A program made the translations under genes and the position numbers. DNA of 8,312 bases from an uncultured Elusimicrobiales bacterium (GTDB lineage Bacteria; Elusimicrobiota; Elusimicrobia; Elusimicrobiales; Elusimicrobiaceae): NCBI GenBank assembly GCA_944325235.1, contig CALUZE010000052.1, forward strand, positions 1-8,312, in the 5' to 3' direction. Under the pieces are notes generated by a model. It ran no database searches, was not told the DNA's origin, and worked only from the letters and a program-made list of their open reading frames with translations. Below are positions 1 to 6,173 of the stretch, one piece after another; positions within the stretch are counted from its first letter, which is position 1; every line of letters begins with the position of its first letter.

Positions 1-705
1 CACACGTTAGCGCAAGCAGGAGCCAACTGGAAGTTTAAGCCCGAAGCGTTTGAACCTTTCTTTGACAGTTTAAAAAACACCGTTTCCCCGGCGGACGATG
101 TGGACTTTACGGCTTTTTACAACCCGCTTGCCCAACTGCCGGACGGCCGCACCGCGGCCATACACATTGTGCCCAATCAGCCGGCCTACCGCCAGGCGGC
201 GGAAGAAAACGGCGCAGTGTTTTTGTCGGCGGCGCAGCTGCAGACGGATTTGTTTGCCGCGGTAAAATATGAGGCGCTCAAAATTGTCTGCCTGGCGTTG
301 GCGTTTAATCTGCTGGCGGTGGGGGTACTGTTCAGAAGCGTCAAAAAAGCGCTCCTGGCGTTTATCCCGGTGGTGGGGGCGGGGTGCTGTGTGTTCGGGT
401 GTTTTTGGCTGTTTGGCGTGCAAGTTAATTTACTAGTGCTGGTGTTTTTGCCGCTTTTAATCGGGCTTACCTTGGACTACGGTATTTTCCAGGTGATGAA
501 ATATCAGCCGGGGGCCGCCCGCCCCGTGTACGACAGCCGCGCCCTGGCGGCGGCGGCGCTTTCCACGCTGGCGGGGTTTGGCGTGCTGGCGTTGGCGCAG
601 CACCGGGTGCTGTTTTTAATCGGGCTGTCTTCGCTGTTGGGCATTGGCGGGGCGATGGTGAGCGCACTGTATATTTTGCCGGCTTTTTGCCGAGGGGAAA
701 AATGA
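1..705 (+). CDS. MMPL/RND-family exporter, C-terminal part (5' end outside window)
   Basis: The reading frame is open from base 1, so this is the last 234 residues of a larger protein; the GTG at 100 is internal, not a start. About 90 residues of soluble (periplasmic) domain are followed by five hydrophobic segments at roughly visible residues 93-111, 117-138, 143-163, 181-199 and 202-229. This is the usual C-terminal half of an RND/MMPL transporter. The third segment carries GLTLDYG (155-161), the characteristic acidic motif of MMPL-type exporters. In aryl polyene clusters an MMPL protein (ApeM in the described systems) is thought to export the lipid-linked pigment from the inner membrane; that role here is inferred from the neighbours. 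The stop overlaps the next start (ATGA at 702-705). Family assignment is secure; substrate is inference. Confidence 0.88.
   Translation, partial: HTLAQAGANWKFKPEAFEPFFDSLKNTVSPADDVDFTAFYNPLAQLPDGRTAAIHIVPNQPAYRQAAEENGAVFLSAAQLQTDLFAAVKYEALKIVCLALAFNLLAVGVLFRSVKKALLAFIPVVGAGCCVFGCFWLFGVQVNLLVLVFLPLLIGLTLDYGIFQVMKYQPGAARPVYDSRALAAAALSTLAGFGVLALAQHRVLFLIGLSSLLGIGGAMVSALYILPAFCRGEK
692..697 (+). promoter_or_regulatory. Ribosome binding site deciding the lipoprotein start
   Basis: GAGGGG ends four bases before ATG 702. It supports 702 over the upstream TTG at 687, which lies ahead of this site. Confidence 0.6.
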
Positions 706-1115
706 GAATTGCGTGTTTGATAAGCCTTTTGTGGCTGGCGGGCTGTGCCAGCGGCCTTATGTATCGGCCGGCGCCGCAAACGCCGGTGGACGTGGCGCGT
801 GCGGTGCGGGTTTCGGCCGTGTACCAGCCGTATGAACTGTACTTTAACGCGCTGTCGTATTATGACGGGTCGTCCGTGCGGATGGTGCTGCTGACGGAAA
901 TGGGCACGCCGCTGGCCGATTTGACCGTCACTTCACAGGATATTTTTGTGCACGCGCGCCAGCCGCAGCTGCCCAAACGGTTTTTAAAAGAAGTGGCCCG
1001 CTTGGCCCGCGCAAAATTTTTTACACCGTGCCCGGAAACGGAATTTACGTATCAAAGCGCCAAAAGCCGGGGCACCTTTCGGGTGCAGACGGTACAGGGG
1101 GATGTATGTCGGTAG
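702..1115 (+). CDS. Small lipoprotein, DUF3261-like, of the aryl polyene cluster
   Basis: This encodes 137 residues. The N-terminus has Arg2, a hydrophobic stretch and a lipobox LAGC with the acylated cysteine at Cys15, so the mature protein should be a membrane-anchored lipoprotein; Ala at +2 would allow transport to the outer membrane. The body is mixed polar beta-rich sequence with no catalytic motif that I recognise. Size and position directly after the MMPL exporter match the DUF3261 lipoprotein (ApeN) of aryl polyene clusters; I base this on context and general resemblance, not on a profile hit. I chose ATG 702 because GAGGGG at 692-697 lies just upstream and because it puts the signal peptide at the N-terminus; a TTG at 687 in the same frame would add five residues. 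It overlaps the exporter stop by 4 bases and the next gene by 10. Confidence 0.8.
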   Translation: MRIACLISLLWLAGCASGLMYRPAPQTPVDVARAVRVSAVYQPYELYFNALSYYDGSSVRMVLLTEMGTPLADLTVTSQDIFVHARQPQLPKRFLKEVARLARAKFFTPCPETEFTYQSAKSRGTFRVQTVQGDVCR

Positions 1116-1465
1116 AAGAAGCCGTGGCCGCCAGCTTCCAGGGGGAGCAGGACGGCGCCTATGTGTACCGCCTTGGGGCGGATTTCCCGGCGTTTAACGG
1201 GCACTTTCCCGGGCAGCCGATTTTGCCGGCGGTGTGCCAAATCAGTTTGAGCGTGGACGCGCTTTCGCGCCGGTTGGGCCGCCAAGTAGACGTGCAAAAA
1301 ATCGTACGCGCCAAATTTGTAAAACCCATTTTGCCGGGGGCGTGCGTGCACGTGCGGCTGACGGAACAGGGTGCGGGCCGCTTTTCGGCCGAGCTTGTGT
1401 CGGCGGCTGACGGCAGCAAGTGCAGCCAGATCAGCTTTTTTGTAACCTTTAAGGAAACGTTATGA
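1106..1465 (+). CDS. Hotdog-fold 3-hydroxyacyl-ACP dehydratase, ApeI/FabZ-like
   Basis: This is 119 residues, the length of a single hotdog domain. The segment GHFPGQPILPAV (residues 32-43) is the FabZ-type dehydratase signature, with the catalytic histidine at His33. In FabZ a glutamate follows 14 residues after this histidine; here that position is Ser47, so only half of the usual catalytic pair is present. Such a protein may need a second hotdog subunit, as reported for the ApeI/ApeP dehydratase pair of aryl polyene synthesis; no such partner is in this window. The role would be to dehydrate the 3-hydroxyacyl-ACP intermediate and create the conjugated double bonds. I chose ATG 1106 because AGGGGG (1096-1101) precedes it and the family's N-terminus fits; the frame is open further upstream to a GTG at 1028, inside the lipoprotein gene. 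Its stop overlaps the next start as ATGA. Confidence 0.85.
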   Translation: MSVEEAVAASFQGEQDGAYVYRLGADFPAFNGHFPGQPILPAVCQISLSVDALSRRLGRQVDVQKIVRAKFVKPILPGACVHVRLTEQGAGRFSAELVSAADGSKCSQISFFVTFKETL

Positions 1466-1932
1466 CCAAAACCAACTATTTTGAACAATCGCCCGCTCTG
1501 CCGGCCCCGCTGGAAAAGTCCGTTTTCCGCACGGTGCGGTTTAACGAAATTGACCCGATGGGCATTATGTGGCACGGGCATTATGCTTCGTTTATAGAAG
1601 ACGCCCGCGTGGCCCTGGGCAACAGTTTGGGCATCGGCTACCAGGATTTTTACGACCACGGCGTAGCCATTCCCGTCCGCCAGCTGCACATAGATTATCT
1701 CTCCCCGCTGTACTACGGCAAAACGTACGAAATCAAGGCGCGGCTGTTCTATTCGGAAGCGGCGCGGCTGAACTACGACTTTACGATTTTGGACGAGTCC
1801 GGCCGCGTGATGACGCGCGCGTACAGCGTGCAGTTGTTGATAGACAAAGAACAGCGGCTTTTGCTGGAGTGGCCGGAATTTACCCGGCCGTTCTTCCGCG
1901 CGTGGAAAGAGGGTACTGTAAAAATCAAATGA
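1462..1932 (+). CDS. 4HBT-superfamily acyl thioesterase
   Basis: This encodes 156 residues of the 4-hydroxybenzoyl-CoA thioesterase (YbgC-like) hotdog family. The N-terminal signature is clear: RFNEIDPMGIMWHGHY (residues 26-41) carries the conserved Asp31, the MG(I/V)xxH stretch and Tyr41, followed by an ED-AR element around 46-49. Length is normal for the family. In aryl polyene clusters a thioesterase of this kind (ApeK) is proposed to release or edit acyl chains on the carrier protein. AAGGAA at 1451-1456 is a good ribosome binding site for ATG 1462, which overlaps the dehydratase stop by 4 bases. The gene ends in another ATGA overlap with the glycosyltransferase. Family call is strong; the exact substrate cannot be read from the sequence. 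Confidence 0.88.
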   Translation: MTKTNYFEQSPALPAPLEKSVFRTVRFNEIDPMGIMWHGHYASFIEDARVALGNSLGIGYQDFYDHGVAIPVRQLHIDYLSPLYYGKTYEIKARLFYSEAARLNYDFTILDESGRVMTRAYSVQLLIDKEQRLLLEWPEFTRPFFRAWKEGTVKIK

Positions 1933-3071
1933 AGTACGTCATCGTCATCCCGCATTACAACCACCACCGCACGCTGCGCGCGGTGGCGCAGGGATGTTTG
2001 GCCCAAGGGCTGCCGGTGGCCGTGTTTGACGACGGCAGTACACCCTCTCCCGAAAAACAGTTGGAAGGGCTGCCCGTATTTTTTAAACGCTTTGAGAAAA
2101 ACCGCGGCAAAGGCGCCGTGATTTTGGACGCCGCCCGCTGGGCCGCGCAAGAAGGATATACGCACCTCATCACCGTGGACGCGGACGGCCAGCACAACCC
2201 GCAAGATATCGGCCGTTTGCTGCAGGCCAGCCGCCGCACGCCGCACGCGCTGATTATCGGCAAGCGCCGCTTTACCCAAGACGTGCCGTTTTCTTCTCGC
2301 TTCGGGCGCAAGTTCGGCGGGTTTTGGATTCACCTGCAAACAGGGCAGGCCATCAGCGATATTCAAAGCGGGTTTCGGTGCTACCCGGTGGAAATTTTGC
2401 AGGATTTATCGTTCTGGACGCGGCGCTATACCTTTGAAGTGGAAGTGGTGGCGCGCGCGTGCTGGGCGGGCTTTGGCGTGGTGGAAACGGACGTGTCCGT
2501 TGCGTACCCCAAGGACCGTGTGTCGCACTTCAGCGTCTGGCGCGACAACCTGCGCCTGACGGTGCTGAACACGTATTTAACGTTCCGCGCCCTGCTGCCT
2601 ATTCCGCACCGGCAGTACCGGGTGGAGCAAACGTCCGCCCCGGCCGTAAAGCTGAGCTTTTGGCAAATGCTGGTGCAAAACTTAAAACAGCCGGGCAACG
2701 TCACGCGCAATGCGTTCTCGGCCGCGTGGGGGATTTTTTGCGGCAGTATTGCGCTGCCGGGCATTCGGCAAGTGTTTTTGTTTTGGGGGTCGGGCTGGTG
2801 GAATTTGAACAAGATTTTAAGCATCGGGTTTGAAAAATTTTGCATCGGGCCGTTTGTGCCGGCCCTGTGCATTGAAGTAGGATTTTTTATGCGCCACGGG
2901 CAGTGGCTGACGGAATTTAATTTAACGACGCTGGGCCGGCAATTTTTGCAACGGGTGGTGGAATGGGTGTTGGGGTCGCTCGTGGTGGCGCCGGTGCTGG
3001 CGGCGTGCACGTTTGGCGTGGTGTGGGTGATTGGGCTTTTGTTGCATAGGAGTGTGTGTGGACGCAGCTAA
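1929..3071 (+). CDS. Family 2 glycosyltransferase with C-terminal DUF2062-like membrane domain
   Basis: This is 380 residues with two parts. Residues 1-230 form a GT-A glycosyltransferase of the dolichol-phosphate-mannose-synthase type: IPHYNH near the N-terminus, DDGS at 34-37, NRGKG at 58-62, the metal-binding DADGQH at 84-89 and SDIQSGFRCYP at 143-153. Residues of about 270-370 are hydrophobic with Gly/Pro-rich loops and resemble DUF2062 membrane domains that often follow such GTs. It probably transfers a sugar from a nucleotide-sugar to a lipid-side acceptor at the inner membrane; in aryl polyene clusters the GT and acyltransferase help build the lipid anchor. ATG 1929 overlaps the thioesterase stop (ATGA) and has no good ribosome binding site close by (AGAGGG at 1908-1913 is too far), so translation is probably coupled. 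The frame is also open upstream, but that is shadow sequence of the thioesterase gene. It overlaps the next gene by 14 bases. Confidence 0.87.
   Translation: MKYVIVIPHYNHHRTLRAVAQGCLAQGLPVAVFDDGSTPSPEKQLEGLPVFFKRFEKNRGKGAVILDAARWAAQEGYTHLITVDADGQHNPQDIGRLLQASRRTPHALIIGKRRFTQDVPFSSRFGRKFGGFWIHLQTGQAISDIQSGFRCYPVEILQDLSFWTRRYTFEVEVVARACWAGFGVVETDVSVAYPKDRVSHFSVWRDNLRLTVLNTYLTFRALLPIPHRQYRVEQTSAPAVKLSFWQMLVQNLKQPGNVTRNAFSAAWGIFCGSIALPGIRQVFLFWGSGWWNLNKILSIGFEKFCIGPFVPALCIEVGFFMRHGQWLTEFNLTTLGRQFLQRVVEWVLGSLVVAPVLAACTFGVVWVIGLLLHRSVCGRS
3048..3052 (+). promoter_or_regulatory. Ribosome binding site selecting the GTG start at 3058
   Basis: AGGAG lies five bases before GTG 3058, inside the 3' end of the glycosyltransferase gene. 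A GTG at 3052 overlaps the site itself, and a TTG at 3031 lies ahead of it, so 3058 is the favoured start of the acyltransferase. Confidence 0.65.
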
Positions 3072-3987
3072 AGAAATGGGGCGCAGTTTGGCCTCCAAAT
3101 TTCAGCACCGGTTTATGTACGCGCTTATTAAATGGGGCGGGCGGACGCTGGCGTACGGATTTTTGTACATCGTCGTATTGGTGTATACGTTGTGCCCGCG
3201 GGTGGCGGCGCGTTCCCGCGCGTACATTGTGCGGCGGTTTAAGCCCCAAAACAAATGGCAGTTTTTCAAACACACCTATCTGTTGAATTTGACGTTCGGC
3301 CGCACCTTAATTGACCGCGCCGCCCTGGGCATTTTAGGCACGGAACACACCCAGGCCACGCCGCAGCAATACCAGGTGTGCGAGGAACTGCTTAAAAAAG
3401 GAAAAGGCGTTTTACTGTTGACGGCGCACGCGGGCTGCTGGCAAATGGCGGTAAATTTGATGGGTTTTTTGCACACGCCGCTGCACGTGCTGTACTACCA
3501 CAACCCGCAGGATAACGACAAAAGCGTTTCGGCCCACCGCCAAGGGGCCGCGCCGTTCCATGTGATTAATCCCCTGGGCCCGGCGGGCGGTATGCTGGAA
3601 ATGCTGCCGGCCTTGCAGGCGGGACACGCCGTGTGCGCCATGGCGGACCGCGTGTTTGGCAACGAAGAAAACAGTGTGGAAGTGTCGTTTTTGGGGGAGC
3701 CGGTGCGCGTGCCGTACAGTTTTTACCGCGTGGCGGCCGTAACGGGGGCGCCCGTGGCGGTGTTTTTTATCCCGTGGGAGGGCAAAGGCAAATTGGGCGT
3801 GTGCGGGCCGCGCGTGATAGAAGTGCCCGATCTGGGCCCGCAGAAGGAAAACTACATCCCTTACGCCCAGCAATTTATGGACGCTTTGGAAGAATTTTGT
3901 ATACAATATCCGTATCAGCTTTTTAATTATTTTAATATGTGGGAGAGTGCCTCATGCAAGACATCATCAACGAAATCAAACAACTGA
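3058..3987 (+). CDS. LpxL/HtrB-like acyltransferase (LPLAT superfamily)
   Basis: This encodes 309 residues with a GTG start. A basic, partly hydrophobic N-terminus with a membrane segment at about 31-46 is followed by the acyltransferase core. TAHAGCWQ (residues 122-129) corresponds to the HxxxxD/E catalytic motif of lipid A acyltransferases, with His124; the acidic residue is replaced by Gln129. Later blocks match the fold: NPLGPAGGMLEML around 166-178, MADRVFG just after, and a conserved aromatic end YPYQLFNYFNMW. In this cluster it would transfer an acyl or polyene chain to the lipid anchor at the inner membrane. The 14 residues after the final Trp lie over the start of the ACP gene and look like an extra tail. 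It overlaps the ACP gene by 34 bases. The superfamily is certain; the acyl donor and acceptor are inferred from context only. Confidence 0.85.
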   Translation: MDAAKEMGRSLASKFQHRFMYALIKWGGRTLAYGFLYIVVLVYTLCPRVAARSRAYIVRRFKPQNKWQFFKHTYLLNLTFGRTLIDRAALGILGTEHTQATPQQYQVCEELLKKGKGVLLLTAHAGCWQMAVNLMGFLHTPLHVLYYHNPQDNDKSVSAHRQGAAPFHVINPLGPAGGMLEMLPALQAGHAVCAMADRVFGNEENSVEVSFLGEPVRVPYSFYRVAAVTGAPVAVFFIPWEGKGKLGVCGPRVIEVPDLGPQKENYIPYAQQFMDALEEFCIQYPYQLFNYFNMWESASCKTSSTKSNN

Positions 3988-4214
3988 TTGCCGCCAACAT
4001 TGACCTGGGCGGGATGGACTTGTCCAAATTCGGGCCGGAAGACGCCATTTTTGGCGAAACGGGCCTGGGGTTGGACAGCTTGGACGCCGTAGAGCTGATT
4101 ATGCTGCTGCAAAAAAAATACGGCATTACCATCCAAAATATGCAGGAAGGGCGGGAAATTTTCAAGAATTTAGGCACCCTGGCCCAATATATTGAAAAGA
4201 ACAGGAAAAAATAA
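3954..4214 (+). CDS. Acyl carrier protein
   Basis: This is an 86-residue ACP, normal length. The phosphopantetheine attachment site is in LGLDSLDAVEL, with the modified serine at Ser42. The rest shows the ACP pattern: an acidic first helix, helix II after the DSL motif (VELIMLLQKKYGI) and a C-terminal helix ending in lysines. It would carry the starter or growing chain for the KS, dehydratase and ligase encoded around it. Aryl polyene systems described so far use two ACPs; only this one is visible. ATG 3954 is preceded by GGGAG at 3941-3945; a GTG at 3939 in frame would add five residues but lies ahead of that site. The start lies inside the acyltransferase gene, and the stop shares one base with the next start (TAATG). 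Confidence 0.95.
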   Translation: MQDIINEIKQLIAANIDLGGMDLSKFGPEDAIFGETGLGLDSLDAVELIMLLQKKYGITIQNMQEGREIFKNLGTLAQYIEKNRKK

Positions 4215-5404
4215 TGCCCGCCCCCAAAGTTACGGTAGCCGGTATGGGCTGTTGGTGTGCGTGCGGGCAAACGGCGCCGGATTGTTTGGAAGGCGCCTTG
4301 GCCGGGCGTGCGCAGTTTGGTCTGCCCGCCGGACGCGTGGACAGCACGTATGCGGCGTCGTACCCGGTTTTTATGGCGCCGATTCCGCCGCACCCGCAGC
4401 AACAGAGCGTCAGCCTGGCGTTTTTCCTGGCGGCCGCGCACGAGGCGTTTAGCCAGGCCGGCCTGGACCCCGCCGCCCTGGCGGGCAAACGGGTGGGCGT
4501 GATTGTCGGCACGTCGGTGGATGCATCCTTCCATTGTTTTGACGTATACAAGCATTGGCGCAACCATACCTATACCGCCCAAGACTCGCAGGAACTGGCG
4601 CATTATTTTGCGTCTTCCACCGCACAGTCCGTCAGCCGGTATTTCCATTTTTCGGGTCCCTTTCAAACCATCGTTACGGCCTGTGCAAGCGGGACGGACG
4701 CCGTCGGCCTGGGCAAAAGCTGGATTGATTCCGGCCTGTGCGACGCCGTGCTGTGCGGGGGGACGGACGAAATCAATTTAATTCCTTACGACGGTTTTAT
4801 CCGCCTGCTGATTGCTTCCAAGGATAAATGCCGCCCCTTTTCCAAAAACCGCAACGGTATTAACATCGGCGAAGGCGCCGCCGCCCTGCTGCTGGTAAGC
4901 GACGCACTTTCCCGCGAATTTCGCCTTACGCCGTGCGGCTATGTGCTGGGCTATGGCAACGCGTGCGACGGCTACCACCCCACCGCGCCCGACCCGCAGG
5001 CCAAAGGCTTGCAAAAAGCCATTGCGTTTGCCTTGCAGGAAGCCGACTTGCAGGCACAGGATTTGGCGTTTGTAAACGCCCACGGCACTGCCAGCCAAGC
5101 CAACGACGCCGCCGAGGCCGTGGCTTTTACGCACCTGTTGCCCGGGGTGCCGGTGTGGGGTTCCAAGGGCGTTACGGGCCACACATTGGGTGCGGCCGGC
5201 GCGATAGAGGCCGTGCTGACCCTTTGCGCGTTAAATCGGCGGATTGTTCCTCCGACTATCGGATTTGAACAGGAAGACGAAACGCTGGGCTTTGCGCCCA
5301 CTTGCCGGCCGATGGGCCTTACGCGGCGGGCGGCGATTTCGGATTCGCTGGCGTTTGGCGGCTGCAATGCGGCGGTTGTGTTGGGAGCGGCAGATTATGA
5401 ATGA
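4214..5404 (+). CDS. Beta-ketoacyl-ACP synthase (KAS II-type), ApeO-like
   Basis: This encodes 396 residues, close to the usual 400-410 of FabF-like enzymes. The catalytic triad is complete: Cys157 in TACASG, His290 in NAHGT and His323 in KGVTGHTLGAAG. The gatekeeper and C-terminal glycine-rich segments (INIGEGAAALLL, SDSLAFGGCNAAVVL) are also present. It performs decarboxylative condensation of malonyl-ACP with the growing chain. The immediately following gene encodes a KS-like protein without the cysteine, an arrangement like a KS/chain-length-factor pair of type II polyketide systems. AGGA at 4202-4205 gives a ribosome binding site for ATG 4214, which shares one base with the ACP stop. It overlaps the next gene by 8 bases. 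The N-terminus is unusually rich in cysteine (13, 15, 17, 24). Confidence 0.94.
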   Translation: MPAPKVTVAGMGCWCACGQTAPDCLEGALAGRAQFGLPAGRVDSTYAASYPVFMAPIPPHPQQQSVSLAFFLAAAHEAFSQAGLDPAALAGKRVGVIVGTSVDASFHCFDVYKHWRNHTYTAQDSQELAHYFASSTAQSVSRYFHFSGPFQTIVTACASGTDAVGLGKSWIDSGLCDAVLCGGTDEINLIPYDGFIRLLIASKDKCRPFSKNRNGINIGEGAAALLLVSDALSREFRLTPCGYVLGYGNACDGYHPTAPDPQAKGLQKAIAFALQEADLQAQDLAFVNAHGTASQANDAAEAVAFTHLLPGVPVWGSKGVTGHTLGAAGAIEAVLTLCALNRRIVPPTIGFEQEDETLGFAPTCRPMGLTRRAAISDSLAFGGCNAAVVLGAADYE

Positions 5405-6173
5405 AATGTACCTCAACGGATTTTACGGGTTGGAGGGCGACGTATCGCCTGAAGAATTGGCGGCGTTTATCCCGCCCCAGCGGCTGCGCCGCATAGAAAA
5501 ACTGGGCAAAAACGTGCTTTATTGCGCTTGCCGGGCCTGCACCCAGGCGGGGGCGGATATTCAGACCCCCAAAACGTGGGGGCTGAGCGTAGCGGCGGAT
5601 GCAGGGTCTTTAGAGAGCACGTGCAAATTTATGGATACGATTATTGAAGACGGTGACGAACTGTCTTCCCCGACGGCGTTTGCGTCTTCTGTGCACAATT
5701 CCACGGGGCTGATGCTTTCCATGTTTTTGCACCTGTCCGGCCCGTGCGTAACCAGCGGGCAGTTTGATTTTTCGTTTGCGGCCGCGTGGCTGAGCGCTGC
5801 TCAATTCTTGCGCCGCGGGATGTGCGAGCAGGCGTTGGTGGCCGTGGCCGAAGATGTAAACCCCGTGGCGGCAGACCAAGCTCCTGCTCAGGCCGAACAG
5901 TTTAAGCCCGTATTGCGCACGCCGCAGGGGCCGTTTGCCCGCCGGGCGGCGGCGTTTGTCCTGTCGCAGCGGCCGACGGAGCATACGCTTTTTTGCCTGC
6001 GCCGTTTTGCGTTTGCCCGCACCGAAAAACCGATTGCGCTTTCCCCGCAGCAAACCAATTTGTCGGGGGCTCAACGGCTGGCAGCGTGCCTGAAAGCAAA
6101 ACAGCCTTTTGCGTTTACGGACGCTTTTGCCGACGCCTATATGCAACTGGAAGGAACGCCCTATGTTAACTAA
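5397..6173 (+). CDS. Short KS-like protein without catalytic cysteine (chain-length-factor-like, ApeC-like)
   Basis: This is 258 residues, about the N-terminal half of a ketosynthase. The pattern SPTAFASSVHNSTG (90-104 region), LSGPCVTS (113-120) and RRGMCEQALVAVAEDVNP matches the thiolase-fold N-terminal half (Ketoacyl-synt_2 type). A gap-free comparison with the neighbouring KS puts Asp124 (in QFDFSF) where the nucleophilic cysteine (TACASG) should be, and no active-site His blocks follow. It therefore cannot condense on its own and probably pairs with the KS as a chain-length factor. The KS/CLF pair ApeO/ApeC of aryl polyene synthesis is the closest precedent I know. ATG 5397 is chosen over ATG 5406 because GGGAG at 5383-5387 fits it better. 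It overlaps the KS by 8 bases and the ligase by 11. The stop is natural, with no sign of a frameshifted second half. Confidence 0.8.
   Translation: MNEMYLNGFYGLEGDVSPEELAAFIPPQRLRRIEKLGKNVLYCACRACTQAGADIQTPKTWGLSVAADAGSLESTCKFMDTIIEDGDELSSPTAFASSVHNSTGLMLSMFLHLSGPCVTSGQFDFSFAAAWLSAAQFLRRGMCEQALVAVAEDVNPVAADQAPAQAEQFKPVLRTPQGPFARRAAAFVLSQRPTEHTLFCLRRFAFARTEKPIALSPQQTNLSGAQRLAACLKAKQPFAFTDAFADAYMQLEGTPYVN

Noticed and set aside
1569..1928. Longer glycosyltransferase start within the thioesterase gene
   Set aside because: The extra 120 residues are Arg/Pro-rich shadow sequence; the GT fold begins exactly at ATG 1929 with MKYVIVIPHYN.
5397..6173. KS-like protein as a frameshifted full ketosynthase
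   Set aside because: No His-containing KS C-terminal blocks (HGT, GHT) are seen in any frame after it; the ligase starts at once, and half-length KS-like proteins are a known form.
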